The notes below the pieces were generated by a model. That model searched no databases, was not told where the DNA came from, and saw nothing but the letters and a program-made list of their open reading frames with translations. The translations under genes and the position numbers were made by a program. A stretch of DNA of 64,000 nt, from assembly GCF_020906515.1 (NCBI RefSeq), contig NC_085851.1:2790001-2854000 (forward strand), read 5' to 3'. Positions 42,890-55,374 of the stretch are shown piece by piece (position 1 is the stretch's first letter; each line of letters opens with the position of its first letter). Source of the stretch: Vanrija pseudolonga. Lineage: Eukaryota; Basidiomycota; Tremellomycetes; Trichosporonales; Trichosporonaceae.

Positions 42890-44295
42890 CTACTGCCCCT
42901 CCCCCTCTGCCTCCCCCTCGGCTGCCTTCCGCACCCACCAGAAGCCCCACGGCACAAACACGCCGGCGCCACTGAACCCCCCAGCAGACCCGCGCGCCTG
43001 GCCAGCAAGCTCGCGGCGCACCTCGGCCTCGAGCAGGTCGTAAGCGGGGGAGGAGAGGACGCCCTCATCGATAACACTCAGGCGTGCGGCATCGACCAGC
43101 GCGCGTGTGCTCTCTGTCTCGTGCTGCGCGACGTCTGCCGTTGCCGTCAGTCATGTCATGCCCACCCTCACCCCACACGCACCAGTTCGCTCGCGCGGAC
43201 ACACGGGCCGGTAGTGGAAGTATGCGTCGATCGGGGCCGTGAACCCCGCTGTGGCCAGCAGTGCCTCCATGCGGTCAAAGACGTCGAGCCTGGACGGGGT
43301 CAGGAGCCGACCGACAGCGACTGACACTCACTGAATGCCTTTGCGGCTGAGCGCGTCGCAGAAAACTGCCTTCCACTGAGCGGCGGCGTGAGCAGGGCGA
43401 GCAACGCGGGCTGGCTGCCACCTACCCGCGTGAGGCCCGGTAGCAACCCGTCTGGCGAGTGACATTCCCAGACGCTATAGCACTCAAAGTTGGTCTCGTG
43501 GATTAGGACGATTCCACCGCGCCGGAGGACGCGGTGCGCGTGCGCCAGCATAGCAGCGTAGTCGGGAATCTTGCGTCAGACGCTGGCCCAACCGCCACCT
43601 ACCGCGTAGATGAGCTGCCGGATGTGCACGACGTCGAATGACTCGGCCGGGAAGACGTCGAGGCCCGCCGGCGCGTCGAGCAGCATGAAGGTCACGTTGG
43701 GGCGGTTCGAGCTGCCGCTGTGAGCTAGCTTGTCTCAGCGGCACGACAAGACCCGGCCCACCTGTGCTGGAGGGGCAGCAGGTCGACACCGACGCAGTCC
43801 GCGTGCGGGAAGCGTGCCGCCATCTCGTGTAGCCTGGGTCAGTTGTGCTGTCCTCGCGAGGAAGACGCCTCACCACATGCCCTGCCGTCAGCGCGGCCTG
43901 CATCGCACCCGCACTCACCGTGCCGCACCCCACGTCCAGCACGCGGCGTACCCGGCCCGGGGACGATAGCACCGCATCCACTGGCCCGCGGTACAGGTCG
44001 GGCAGCGAGCCGAGGAGGTAGTGCTGCCTGTCGAGCCGCTGCTGTCAGCCATCGCCCCGACAGGACATTACTCACAACCACCTCGGCCTGGTCCACGGGG
44101 AACTGGTACGCGCGCGACATGCTGCTGCTGGCTGTCAGCGACTCTGCGGGGTACTCACTACGTCCGCCCGCGCCAGATGTAGTACGAGTTGGGGCTGGCG
44201 CTTGTGTTCGCCGCACCCGTGCTCGCCGGTCTCGAACCACCAGCCTCGGAGGAGCTGCCGTCGCGCGCAGTCCTGCCTCGCTGGCGACCTGGCAT
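42890..44295 (-). CDS. Class I SAM-dependent methyltransferase
   Basis: Methyltransferase of the fungal type with an N-terminal helical cap, substrate unknown. The start taken is 44295 (MPGRQRGRTARDGSSSEAG); in-frame ATGs at 44373-44379 would add about 27 residues. The family block NSYYIWRGRTYMSRAYQFP and VDQAEVVRLDRQHYLLGSLP leads to motif I, which needs an 8-nt microexon (43874-43881): LDVGCGT from one exon, GM and part of W from the microexon, then LHEMAARFPHADCVGVDLLP. Further motifs are PNVTFMLLDA, FDVVHIRQLIYA and HRVLRRGGIVLIHETNFE. Later exons give GFTAPIDAYFHYRPV and a C-terminus FVPWGFWWVRKA followed by an acidic Gly/Glu tail. At least eight short introns are present. Similar fold and cap occur in LaeA-like proteins, but no regulatory role can be inferred. 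Confidence 0.84.
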
Positions 44296-45774
44296 CTTGC
44301 TGCTGCTGCTGTTGTGGTGGGGGAGGCGACGACGACGCGGCGGGGACAAACATGCGATGCTGGAGCCGGCCATCATCATCAACTTATACCTCGCCTCGTG
44401 GCCGCCAGTCACTGCCATGCCGGCACTCGCTTCCCCCGTCCACTCTGCCTCGCTGCATGCCTCGTGTGCACACAGATCAGACGGCGATCGAGCATGAGGT
44501 TTGCCTCGTGTGTGTGGTCTGCCGGCGGCCGGCAACTACGCCTCGTCTCGGGGCGAGGGGCTAGCTCGTGGTCGGCGCCGCCTTGTGCCCGCCGCTACCG
44601 CCGCTGCTGCCGGCGGCGAGACGCACCCAGCCGCGTCGCTCGTGCAGGCCCGCTGTCCCGCTTTCCCTCACAAGCGAAGCGCCCGACCTCACCTTGCCAA
44701 ACTGCCACACAGCGACAGATGAGATATGTCGATCGCGCGATCGTCGCCGCGTTGTGATCGTGGTGTGGAGAGAGAGACGATTGCAGAGAGACGAGGCAAG
44801 GGCCGGGTTGGTTGACAAGAGCTGCACGCGGCCGCCGAGACGTGATGCTTGGACCGACCATGATACTCTGAGGGGACGGAATGATCTTGATACTCTGATG
44901 GGTGACCCCCTCTCTGCTGCGATCAGCGGTGGGGCTGCTGTCTGTTAGATAGGTGTCAGGCTGTCAGCTCGGTCAGCAATTTGTTCCCCGCCACGAGGCG
45001 GCCATCGTCTTGTTGCGTGGACGCTGCACGCGTTGGGCGGGGCTGTGGCTATCCGCAGAGATATGCGTCCCATGTAGAAAAAGACGATGCACGACACGAC
45101 GACTGCCACAAGTGCCGCTCGTACCGTGCGCAGCAGGCATGCAGGCAGCATGTCCCAGCATGAAACATGGTCGCCCAGGGTGAGTGTGCAAACCGGTGCA
45201 GGGGCCCGCGGGGTGGGTGCAACGGCGCGAGGGCGATGCCCCTAGCAGGTAGCTCTACGCGTCGACGAGTCGCTGAGGTGGATGTGATCGTCTTGCAACG
45301 TGCCAGGTGTAACGATGAGTAGTGCAAGCTTGTGCAGCGTTTCCAGCTGCTGTGAGAAGAGTACTTTGTCCTCGGCAAGTGGGCACCAGATATGCCGTCT
45401 TCGGTCAAGGAGTCGTTGATGCACAGTAGATGTCGGGCTGCCCAGAAATACCAGAAATCTAGGCACGACAGGTTTAGACCCAATTCAAATTGAAACATCG
45501 GCACGCGTGCTGCCTGCCAGTTGTGCAAGTCGCAACAACTTCACAACACGGGCATTCCTACAGTGCCCGTCCTCCATCTTGCCCACTCACTCACTCACCC
45601 ACCACCCACACTCGTTTTACTTGACAACGGGGCATCACACAAACCGACTAGTGTGCATAGCCACAGTACTGGGCCGCCGGCTTCCCAGACATCACATTAC
45701 ATTACAGGACCACAACAGCTTCCTTCTCCCATACCACCTCGTCCCCCCATCAAAAGACGCCCGGCCATCGCGCC
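44296..45774. other. 1.5 kb divergent promoter region
   Basis: Between the methyltransferase (minus) and the SGNH protein (plus). ACGCGT occurs at about 45025 and 45501; the 120 bp before the ATG at 45775 are CA- and C-rich. Small ORFs on both strands lack domains. Confidence 0.5.
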
Positions 45775-47824
45775 ATGGTCAACATCTCCCACCTCAACAT
45801 GTTCAACCTCAACAGCCTGGTATCGCGGCGCCCGCTCGTCCTCTTCATCGCGCTGGGCGCCATGCTGTTCCTCTTCAGCGTGCACACGACGGGCATAGCA
45901 AAGCTCAAAGTCGGCACGTCGGGCACCTCGGACCAGTGGACGACCACCTCGCCCACCGTCTCGCACGGCACCCCGCTCGAGGAGCTGAAAAAGGCCTGCG
46001 CAGCACCCGACCCGTTCGAGGAAAAGTTTGGCCGCGCAAACCTCCGCATGACCCGAGCCTATGAGGGTACGTTGTTGCGCGCACTGGCCCCAGCGGCGGC
46101 GGTGGCGGAGAGTCGCCCTCACTCACACTCACGCCTCCTCCAGGCTCATTGTTCAGAACACAGACGTTTGTCAACAAGATCCTCCGTGGCGAAAAGGTCA
46201 CAGTGACTACCATCGGCGGCAGTGGTGGGTAGTGGTGTGCTTCTGGGAGCCAACGTGCGCGGCGCTGACCTGACCGTCAGTTACCAAGGGGCACGGTGTT
46301 GACGACGGCGAAAAGTGGATCAAGCGTCTGGAAGAGTGGCTTCGAGACTTCTATCCCGGTGTCGACCTCGACGTCCACAACGGCGCACAGCCCGCCACGG
46401 GCTCCGACTACTTCTCGTTCTGCTTCCCCCTGCACATTCCAGAGGAGACCGACCTGGTCATCATCGAGCTGGCTATCAACGACGAGGGTATCCCCGAGCA
46501 CGTCACGGATATGGAGAACCTCCTCCGTGGCGTGCTCGACATGCCCAAGAGGCCCGCCGTCATGCTCGTCGAGATCCTCGCTTTCAGCAACGGCGGCATG
46601 GGTGGTGGCGGTGGCCGAATGCATCTGTGAGTTTCCGCTGACGACATTTACGGCGGTAGAAGGCCGAGTTTTGTGCTAACCGTCACCCCAGGCCAGTTGC
46701 CCAGTTCTTCGGTGAGTTGTTGTTTTTCGGGTTGCACACCAAGGAGGCGCTAACTATGAATAGACGTGCCGGTCATCAACCACCGCCATCCCTTGGCAAA
46801 CCACTTTGACCGATTCCCGCATATCATGCCGCTCTACTTTACCACCGAGTGAGTCTAGTGCATACCGCCGGGCAGGCGACAAGTCATCTGACATGGATGG
46901 CAGCTTCTGGGGTAACACCGACATGCGCCACATCAATGCACGAGGCCACCACGATGTCGCCCTCATCATTGGCAGTCTGCTCCGCGACACGTCGTGCGAG
47001 CTCGCGCGCGACCCCAACTATGTGGTCCAAGCGTCGTCAGACAAGCATGAGCTGGTCGAGAACCTCCCTCACAAGCTGTTCCACCAGCAGCTCGAAGCCG
47101 CCTACGGCGACGACATGGCAACGCAGGAGCAGGCCCTCAAGATTATGGAGCAGGGCTGGGCCGGGGAACAGAGATCGTTCATCGCGACACCCCGCAGGCC
47201 TAAGAAGGAGAATGAGGACGACGAGGACCCGCCCGAGCCCGAGCCCGTCTTCTTCCCAGGCATGTGGAACCGCCCGCCTGAGTACGGTGTCGCTCCGCGC
47301 CAGTACGTCCTCGACGGGTGGAACGACAATGTCGAGACTCGTGTGCCTCCCTGGCACCCTCACTGCTACAGCACGCGCGCAGTGGAGCCCAAGTTCAACC
47401 TCACCATGACCGATGCCAAGGGCTTTGAGTGGTGGGTCCACAACGACTTCAAGGACAAGCCGTATATCCGTGGCACCAAGCCTGGCGACTCGGTCACGTT
47501 TGAGATTGAGACGATTGTCGGCACCATCAAGATGTACGTCCTCATGTCCAAGACGTTTGGCTTTGGCATTCTCCAATGCCAGGTGTCGGGCAAGGACGAC
47601 AAGGTCGAGATCGACACGTACTGGGACAAGGACCCGAACATTGGGCGGTTTGCGACGATTGCCGAGAACCTTGGGCCTGGCAAGCACACTGTCAAGTGTG
47701 AGATTATGAGCGAGACGAGCGATCCCGAGGGACGGTCCGAGGTCCGCATTATTTCTCTCATGAGGTGGGTCGTGCGGCAGCTTGGGCGGTGTGTTGAGCT
47801 GGGGCTGACCTTACCAGTGTTTGA
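45775..47824 (+). CDS. SGNH-hydrolase-fold, capsule-associated-like protein
   Basis: Predicted type II membrane protein of the secretory pathway, about 590 residues, of the basidiomycete family annotated as capsular associated protein. A short cytosolic N-terminus (MVNISHLNMFNLNSLVSRR) precedes one membrane helix (PLVLFIALGAMLFLFSV). The SGNH esterase/acetyltransferase signatures are present: block I with the Ser nucleophile TTIGGSVTKGHGV, block III LVIIELAINDEG and block V DMRHINARGHH with Asp and His. So the triad looks complete and an O-acyl transfer or de-esterification of a surface glycan is plausible. The C-terminal half has a beta-sandwich-like region (PGDSVTFEIETIVGTIKMYV, YWDKDPNIGRFATIAENLGPG). 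One exon is only 20 nt (46692-46711), and the last intron leaves the two-residue end SV before the stop. Confidence 0.85.
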
Positions 47825-48139
47825 GAGCGCCGTCACTTGCGGCTAGATGGGCGTTGCTATGCGTTAGAAGGCGCGGTTGTTTGTACATATTTCTGGTCAT
47901 TAGAGCATTGTCGGAGCATAGCATGTACAGGGATGATCCATGGTGGGAGGGGACGCAATGTTGTTGTGATGACCAGTCCGCCGAGCCGCTGTAACCGAGC
48001 CAGCGAGTGGAGTAGCCGAGCCGGAGATGACTGATAACCTTGGCGGGAGATGGTGTGCTCGTGTGGTCGCAACCTCGCCGACTTCTTCTTCACCATCACA
48101 TTTAATCCCCTCACCTCATAACCTTCGCTCGCGCCCCCA
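47825..48139. other. Intergenic, 3' UTR and promoter
   Basis: About 315 bp between two plus-strand genes. The 60 bp before the next ATG are C/T-rich (promoter-like). No gene seen. Confidence 0.5.
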
Positions 48140-48711
48140 ATGGCCAGACCACCACCACCTCCGCGAGCCCCAGGCATGCCCTACCCACCCCTAACCCCAG
48201 CAGACCAAGTCTCCCTCGCAGCCGACGAGCTATGGGCGCATCTCCGGCCGGTCCGTCGTCCCTCCCCCTCACCCTCACCCCCGCTAACGAATGACGCAGA
48301 CACTGCCCCCAATGACACCGGCCCAAGAGCGCAGCGGGAAGGACGAGCTGGTCCAGCGCGCCATGTGGGAAGTGGCGGGCGGTATCGTCGGCGCGGCAGC
48401 ACCACCACGACCACCCCGACGAGCCGGCGGCCCACCAGTGCCGGGCAGCGACGCGTGGCGCGCTGAAGGCCAAATCGTGCGTACAGCATGTGCTTGCTGT
48501 GAGAGAGCAAGGGGCAAGCTCACGCCGCTAGCTCCAGCAGTCCCTCATCATGGCCGTCTGGCGCGCGATCCAGGCCTCGACAGTGCGCGACCTCCACTCT
48601 GCGGCGGTGCCCGCCGCCGCTGGCGGCGCCGACGCGCTGATGCGTCTCCGCGCGGCGCGGGCAAACGCGCGCGCGGGGCTGCTGGCTTCTGTGCCTGGTG
48701 CTCCGCGGTGA
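48140..48711 (+). CDS. Small proline-rich uncharacterised protein
   Basis: About 153 residues in three exons joined by a 49-nt and a 60-nt GT-AG intron. The N-terminus is [20 protein letters not shown], followed by ADQVSLAADELWAHLRP, a helical block KDELVQRAMWEVAGGIVGAA, a second Pro-rich linker (PPRPPRRAGGPPVPG) and a C-terminal helix (SLIMAVWRAIQASTVRDLH, ALMRLRAARANARAGLLA). It lacks a signal peptide and any domain I know. The clean splicing, the ATG context and the single open frame on the plus strand support a real gene, but expression evidence is needed to be sure. Confidence 0.6.
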
Positions 48712-49218
48712 TGCTTAGGCCGTCGAAGAGGGCCGCCGCCGCCGATGATGATGGGAGACTGGCGCGCCGCCGGCCGGCGGCATCCGAGGCGATGGCCATG
48801 AAACGCACAATGCTGCTGCGCGCATCACGCACAATGCAAGCTGCCCGCCCATTAGCGCTGGTCATTATGCTCACTGCTCGCCCCCGCGCTACGCTTTGTC
48901 TTGTACTACCACGAATGCATTGTACGCACGCGTTGTGTCACCGACTCGTCGTCGCAAGTGTTATTGTCTCACCGCTCACTTGCGGCTGCCTGCGGGCCCC
49001 CGACTATTTGTCACGACCTTGTTTCGGTTCTTCAACCCACCCTCGCGTCACAACACCGTCGTCACAACAGATAACAATCCACTCTTCTTCCACACTCCCA
49101 TCCGCCAGCGGATAGCAGGGCTCCAAGCTCGAGGCCGCGACGACGACGCCCGCAACGGATAACACCCCGCCGCAGTCAAGACTACCTACCCGCAGCAGCC
49201 CCGACCTCGGCGCTCTCG
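48712..49218. other. Intergenic, promoter of WAPL gene
   Basis: About 500 bp with ACGCGT at 48928-48933, 286 bp before the WAPL ATG. C/A-rich sequence precedes the ATG. No gene seen. Confidence 0.5.
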
Positions 49219-51980
49219 ATGATCACCTCACCCCCTCCACCCGTCTCGCGCCCGCCCCCGAAGCGGACGTACGGCCGGCGCGGGCGCGTGCCCCGCGTCG
49301 CGGCCGACACGGACAGCGACACGGACACAGACTCGGACGGCGACGGGGCACCAGCCGCGGCGGGGCCGTCGCGCAACCTGCCCTCCGCGCCGAAGAAGGC
49401 GCGCACGCGCTCGCCGTCGCCCACCAAGCCCGGCTCGAAGACGCCGCTTGCCCGCTCGGCGTCGGCGAGCTCGGCCGCGACGCCGTCGAGCAGCACCTCC
49501 TCGTCGTCCCTCGCGCGCACGTTCTCCCATCCGGCCGTGACGGTCCAGCCGCCGTCGTCGAGCGTCAAGTCGAGCATTTCATCCGCGACCAAGTCGTTTG
49601 CGCAGCGCACACGCAACTCGGACTCGCCGACGCGCGCGCGTTCCCCCCGTCTGAGAGAGCAGCGCGACCCGCCCTCGCGCCCACAGTCGCCGCGCGACCT
49701 GTCCGACATCTTCGGCGCCGTGTCGCCGTCCAGAAATGGCGAGAGCCAGGAGAGCAGCTCGAGCAGTAATGGCGCAGCAGGCAGGCCGCGCCCGAAATCG
49801 GGCTTACGGAGAATGCTCTCCAAGGCCCAGAGCATGCTTGTGCCCCCCGCCCCGCCCGAGGCGCCGAGCACGCCCCGCGCGCTGCGTACGACCCAGTCGA
49901 TGCCTATCACGCCGACGAGCGGCAAGAGTGACCGCAGCGGGGTGTCGCTCGAGGCGGCGGGCTCGCCGACGCCCGCGGCGCTCGTGGCGCCTGCTGTGGC
50001 TGTCGAGTCGCCCGGCTCGGGGGGCAGAGCACAGCGGACGTACGGCCGGTCACGGACGTTCTTGTCCAGCCGGCCAGCAGACGACGACACTGGCGAGGGC
50101 GCGGCGTCGTCGCTGGCCGCTTCGCTCGCGGAACCCCCGCGCGAGAGCTACGAGGAGCTGCGCAAGCGGTACGAGGTCGATAATGAGACGGGCGGCAGCG
50201 GTAACCTGCTCGACGCGCTGCTCGCGCGAGCGCCGGTGCCAATCTCGGACATGCGTTCCAAGGGCGAGAACAGGCGATTCATGGACGAGGTGACCTTTCT
50301 CCTCGAGGGGATCAGCAACGCGCCGAGCAAGGGCATCCGGCGGACGAGGTGGGTGCAGAGGCCCGGATGACGCTAACCCGCCAGCTCGGTCGACGTGCTC
50401 AAGAACATGCAGGACGCGACGTGGGTGCACAAGATGGACATTTGCGGGCAGACCGACCGCGTGTGGGACGTGCTCCGGTCCGCAAGGAATGCCGACGACA
50501 GCGACGAGGTGATGGAGGCCGTGTGTCTCCTCTTCCTCGACATCCTCGTCGGGTCAGGCGAAGGGGTCAGCAGCGTGCTGCAGACCGACGCGGGGAGTGT
50601 GGTCGAGCTGCTCGCGCGGAATATCGGCCTGCGGACCGGCCCGCTCGACGCAGCCTACCCATCAAAGGTCACGCCGGTGGTAAGTTGCGCCCCAGGGCCT
50701 ATCTGACGCCAGGTATCGAACCTCCGCGCCATCTACCGCTCGTTCGCGGGCGACGAGGACGAGTTTACCACGCGCCGCGCCGCCTCCCGTGTCCTCGTCA
50801 ATGTCTGCGAGACCGCCTGGGCGACAGTAGAGCCCTTGACACCCGGTTCCGGCGTCGTGCCGCGTGCGTTCGGCGCGCTGGTGGCCGAGATTCAGCCGCT
50901 CAGCGCGCGATTACCACTATACGCCAAGGGCTTGGTACGTCCCCGTACCGGCGGAGCTGACACTCAGGATCTATTACCCAAAGATGCCGGGGCGGTCGAC
51001 CTCGTCTTCCTGGAACAGTGCCTCCAGGCGCTCGTCACCATCGTCACCGACTCGTCCAGCAGGTCTGAGATCGCGGCAGAAACGGACCGATATCGGCTCG
51101 CAGCCGTCGTTGACGTTGTCGCCTTGATGGCTGCGGTGGCACTGACAGACGAGGACGAGGACCTGCGCCGAAGAGGTAGGACAGCTTGTCGATGGTTTTC
51201 TTACGGAGCTGACCTCTCCAGCATCTCAATGCACCGTCCTTGCGCTCCAGCTCCTCCGACCGCTCGTGTCCCCGCTCGCCCAGCGCGAAGACTTTGGCGC
51301 GCAACCCGGCACCGTTACCGCGCTCGGGCGCGTCCTTCTTGGCCGCGAGAAGATTGTGGCGTCGCTCCAGGACAGCCCTGCACGGACAGACGCGGACGGC
51401 CCAGAGACCGACAACAAGCTGTCACCTGACGAGCTAACTTCCCTCGTTCTTGCCCTCTTCGGTTCGATGGACCTCGACGAGCCCGACGTCGCCAAGCTGC
51501 TCGCCGAGACAGGTGAGATGAGAGCTCGTTTAGTCATCTAACAACCCAGCCATCTCAGACTGCACGAAGCGATCGTGTGCCGTATCTTGCCGGTGCAGCG
51601 GCCACACCCTGCCCCTCGCCGAGGCGCTCACGCATCTGTACTGCGACTACTCGTCCCGCACGGACGACGCCCTCGGCAGCTTCTTGCACGGCTACCTGGC
51701 CTACCTCCTCACCAAACTGCTCACTATGGCCCCCGGCGCCGCGGGCCCGCTGATCCTCCCCGGCCTGCCAGGCGATGCCACGCGCGCCAAGCTCGACGGC
51801 CTACACTCCACCCTCAGCGACCTGGTCAGCCTCAGCACGGTCGTTCACCGCAAGCTCCAGGAGCCTTCCCAGGGCCTCAACGGCTCGCTCGAGTCGGTGG
51901 CTAGCGACAACGACGACGAGGGCTTGAGTCGAGCGCTGCACGACCTCCAAGAGCTCAGACAACAGCCCCCCTGGCCGTAA
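49219..51980 (+). CDS. WPL1: WAPL-type cohesin release factor
   Basis: Opens the cohesin ring to release it from chromatin. The N-terminal 270 residues are Ser/Pro-rich with two copies of an RTYGR motif (KRTYGRRGRVPR near the start and QRTYGRSRTFLSSRPADDD around residue 275), the second being the family signature just before the conserved domain. The C-terminal WAPL domain follows: RESYEELRKRYEVDNETGGS, RRFMDEVTFLLEGISNAPSKG, SVDVLKNMQDATWVHKMDIC and an armadillo-like helical array (VMEAVCLLFLDILVGSGEG, FLEQCLQALVTIVTDSSSR, LPLAEALTHLYCDYSSRTDD). The usual Wapl pattern of a disordered N-terminus with the helical domain at the end is kept. About six short introns lie in the second half. The stop is TAA at 51978. 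Confidence 0.88.
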
Positions 51981-52320
51981 TAACCATGTAGCATTATTTA
52001 GCCTTGTCATGAGAGTAGATATAGCAGCGTCAGTTTCAGTGACGTGTAATCGCAGCCATAGCTTCTGAGCAGTGCGCATTCATCACTGGGGATACAAGTA
52101 TTGCCTCGCGCTCCCCCGTAGGTAGGGACGCGCCAGATGCAGGGAGGTGGGACAGGCCGAGCTGAGCGGGCAAATGCCAGTCATGCAGTGGTGAGTTTTG
52201 TGTGGGTATATGACGATGATACGGGCGAGTCGCGCGAAAGGCTCGCCACATGAAGGAAGGGAAAGAAGACTACAAGAGAGAGATGAGAGGAACAAGACAC
52301 CAGAACTGCTGCTCTGGCGC
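51981..52320. other. Convergent 3' intergenic region
   Basis: About 340 bp between the WAPL and Hsp70 stops, no gene seen. Confidence 0.5.
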
Positions 52321-54443
<2,123 letters not shown>

Positions 54444-54544
54444 TTTGTGTAGTTTGGATATTAACCGCGATGGGAGTGCGGGGTGTGGGTGTTTTAAGAG
54501 GAAAGAAGAAAACGACGCAAGGACCGAGAAGATGGACAAGGACC

Positions 54545-54556
54545 GGGGGGGGGGGG
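54545..54556 (+). repeat. G12 tract upstream of mitochondrial Hsp70
   Basis: Twelve consecutive G followed by several GGG-containing runs, about 100 bp upstream of the Hsp70 ATG. Confidence 0.8.
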
Positions 54557-54648
54557 AGTGTAGGGTGGGTGTGGGTGGTGGGGGGCCGCTCTCTGATTTT
54601 TTGGTGCCGAGTCGCAGTTAGGCGGGTGGGTTAGCCGGCAGCGATTTC

Positions 54649-54680
54649 AGCCAGCCAGCGAGCCAGCCAGCCAGCCAGCG
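54649..54680 (+). repeat. CCAG tandem repeat
   Basis: Imperfect CCAG copies, similar to the runs in the 24-25 kb gap. Confidence 0.8.
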
Positions 54681-55128
54681 ACGACATTAGACGGACCCGA
54701 TCCGCTGGGCATCCGCCGCCGAGAGCCAAGTGCCGCTCCAGCCAAAGAGACTTGCCGTTGCCGCGGCCGTCGCTTCTGCCGCTGCCAGGCTCCAGCATAT
54801 TCTTCCACAATCTTGGCTGGGCCACTGTATGACGAGGTCCGCCCGATTTCGGAGAAAACCTCCTGCCATGTGGCACATTGTTTGAGTATCCCCTTTAGCA
54901 CGTGGCCTCATGCCGATGGCAGCCGATGAGACTGTGGATCCAATCAATGCGCAAAGCTTTGACAAAGTGTAGCCTGGGTGGACTTCGAGCGGCCGGAGCG
55001 AGCGACGACACAGTCTGCTCAACGTTGATCAACTCGTCCGTCCTTGGCCAACAGCAACCTCGTCACTACCGGCGATAACGCCAACCTCCCCACTCCTTCA
55101 TCACCGCTCAGCCCCCACACCGCCCGCC

Positions 55129-55374
55129 ATGGCGCCCCTCCTCCTCTCCCACTTCCGCGCAAAGCACCGCTCGGTCCTCACCTCGCTGTTCACGGCCACC
55201 TTCCTCGGCGCTGTCATCGTCGTCGCCTTCCCCTGCCCCGCGCAGACTACCGACCAGTTCGGGCGCCGTGGTGTCCTCGCCGCCAATGCGCCCCAGGGCC
55301 CCGAGTCGGCCACGTCAAAAGAAGTTGTCGTCATGATGAACCAGCGCGGACGGAGGCGATTCCTCGAGGAGTAG
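55129..55374 (+). CDS. 81-aa single-pass membrane protein, unknown family
   Basis: Single exon. The start sits in an excellent context (CCGCCATGGCG). Residues 1-16 are short and basic (HFRAKHRS), residues 17-36 form one hydrophobic segment (LTSLFTATFLGAVIVVAF), and the soluble tail ends with a basic-acidic motif (MNQRGRRRFLEE). The layout of a short N-terminus, one helix and a charged tail is common in small mitochondrial inner-membrane assembly factors, but I cannot assign a family. It is divergent from mitochondrial Hsp70. Confidence 0.62.
   Translation: MAPLLLSHFRAKHRSVLTSLFTATFLGAVIVVAFPCPAQTTDQFGRRGVLAANAPQGPESATSKEVVVMMNQRGRRRFLEE

Larger units (their letters stand above)
54444..55128. 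other. Divergent promoter region, Hsp70 / small membrane protein
   Basis: About 685 bp. It contains a G12 tract (54545-54556) with GTGGG-rich flank, a CCAG tandem repeat (54649-54680) and C/T-rich sequence before the ATG at 55129. No canonical heat-shock element was evident by eye. Confidence 0.5.

Noticed and set aside
43897-43917. 21-nt intron in the methyltransferase motif I
   Set aside because: Too short for splicing; the 8-nt microexon model gives the canonical GTGMW loop with introns of normal size.
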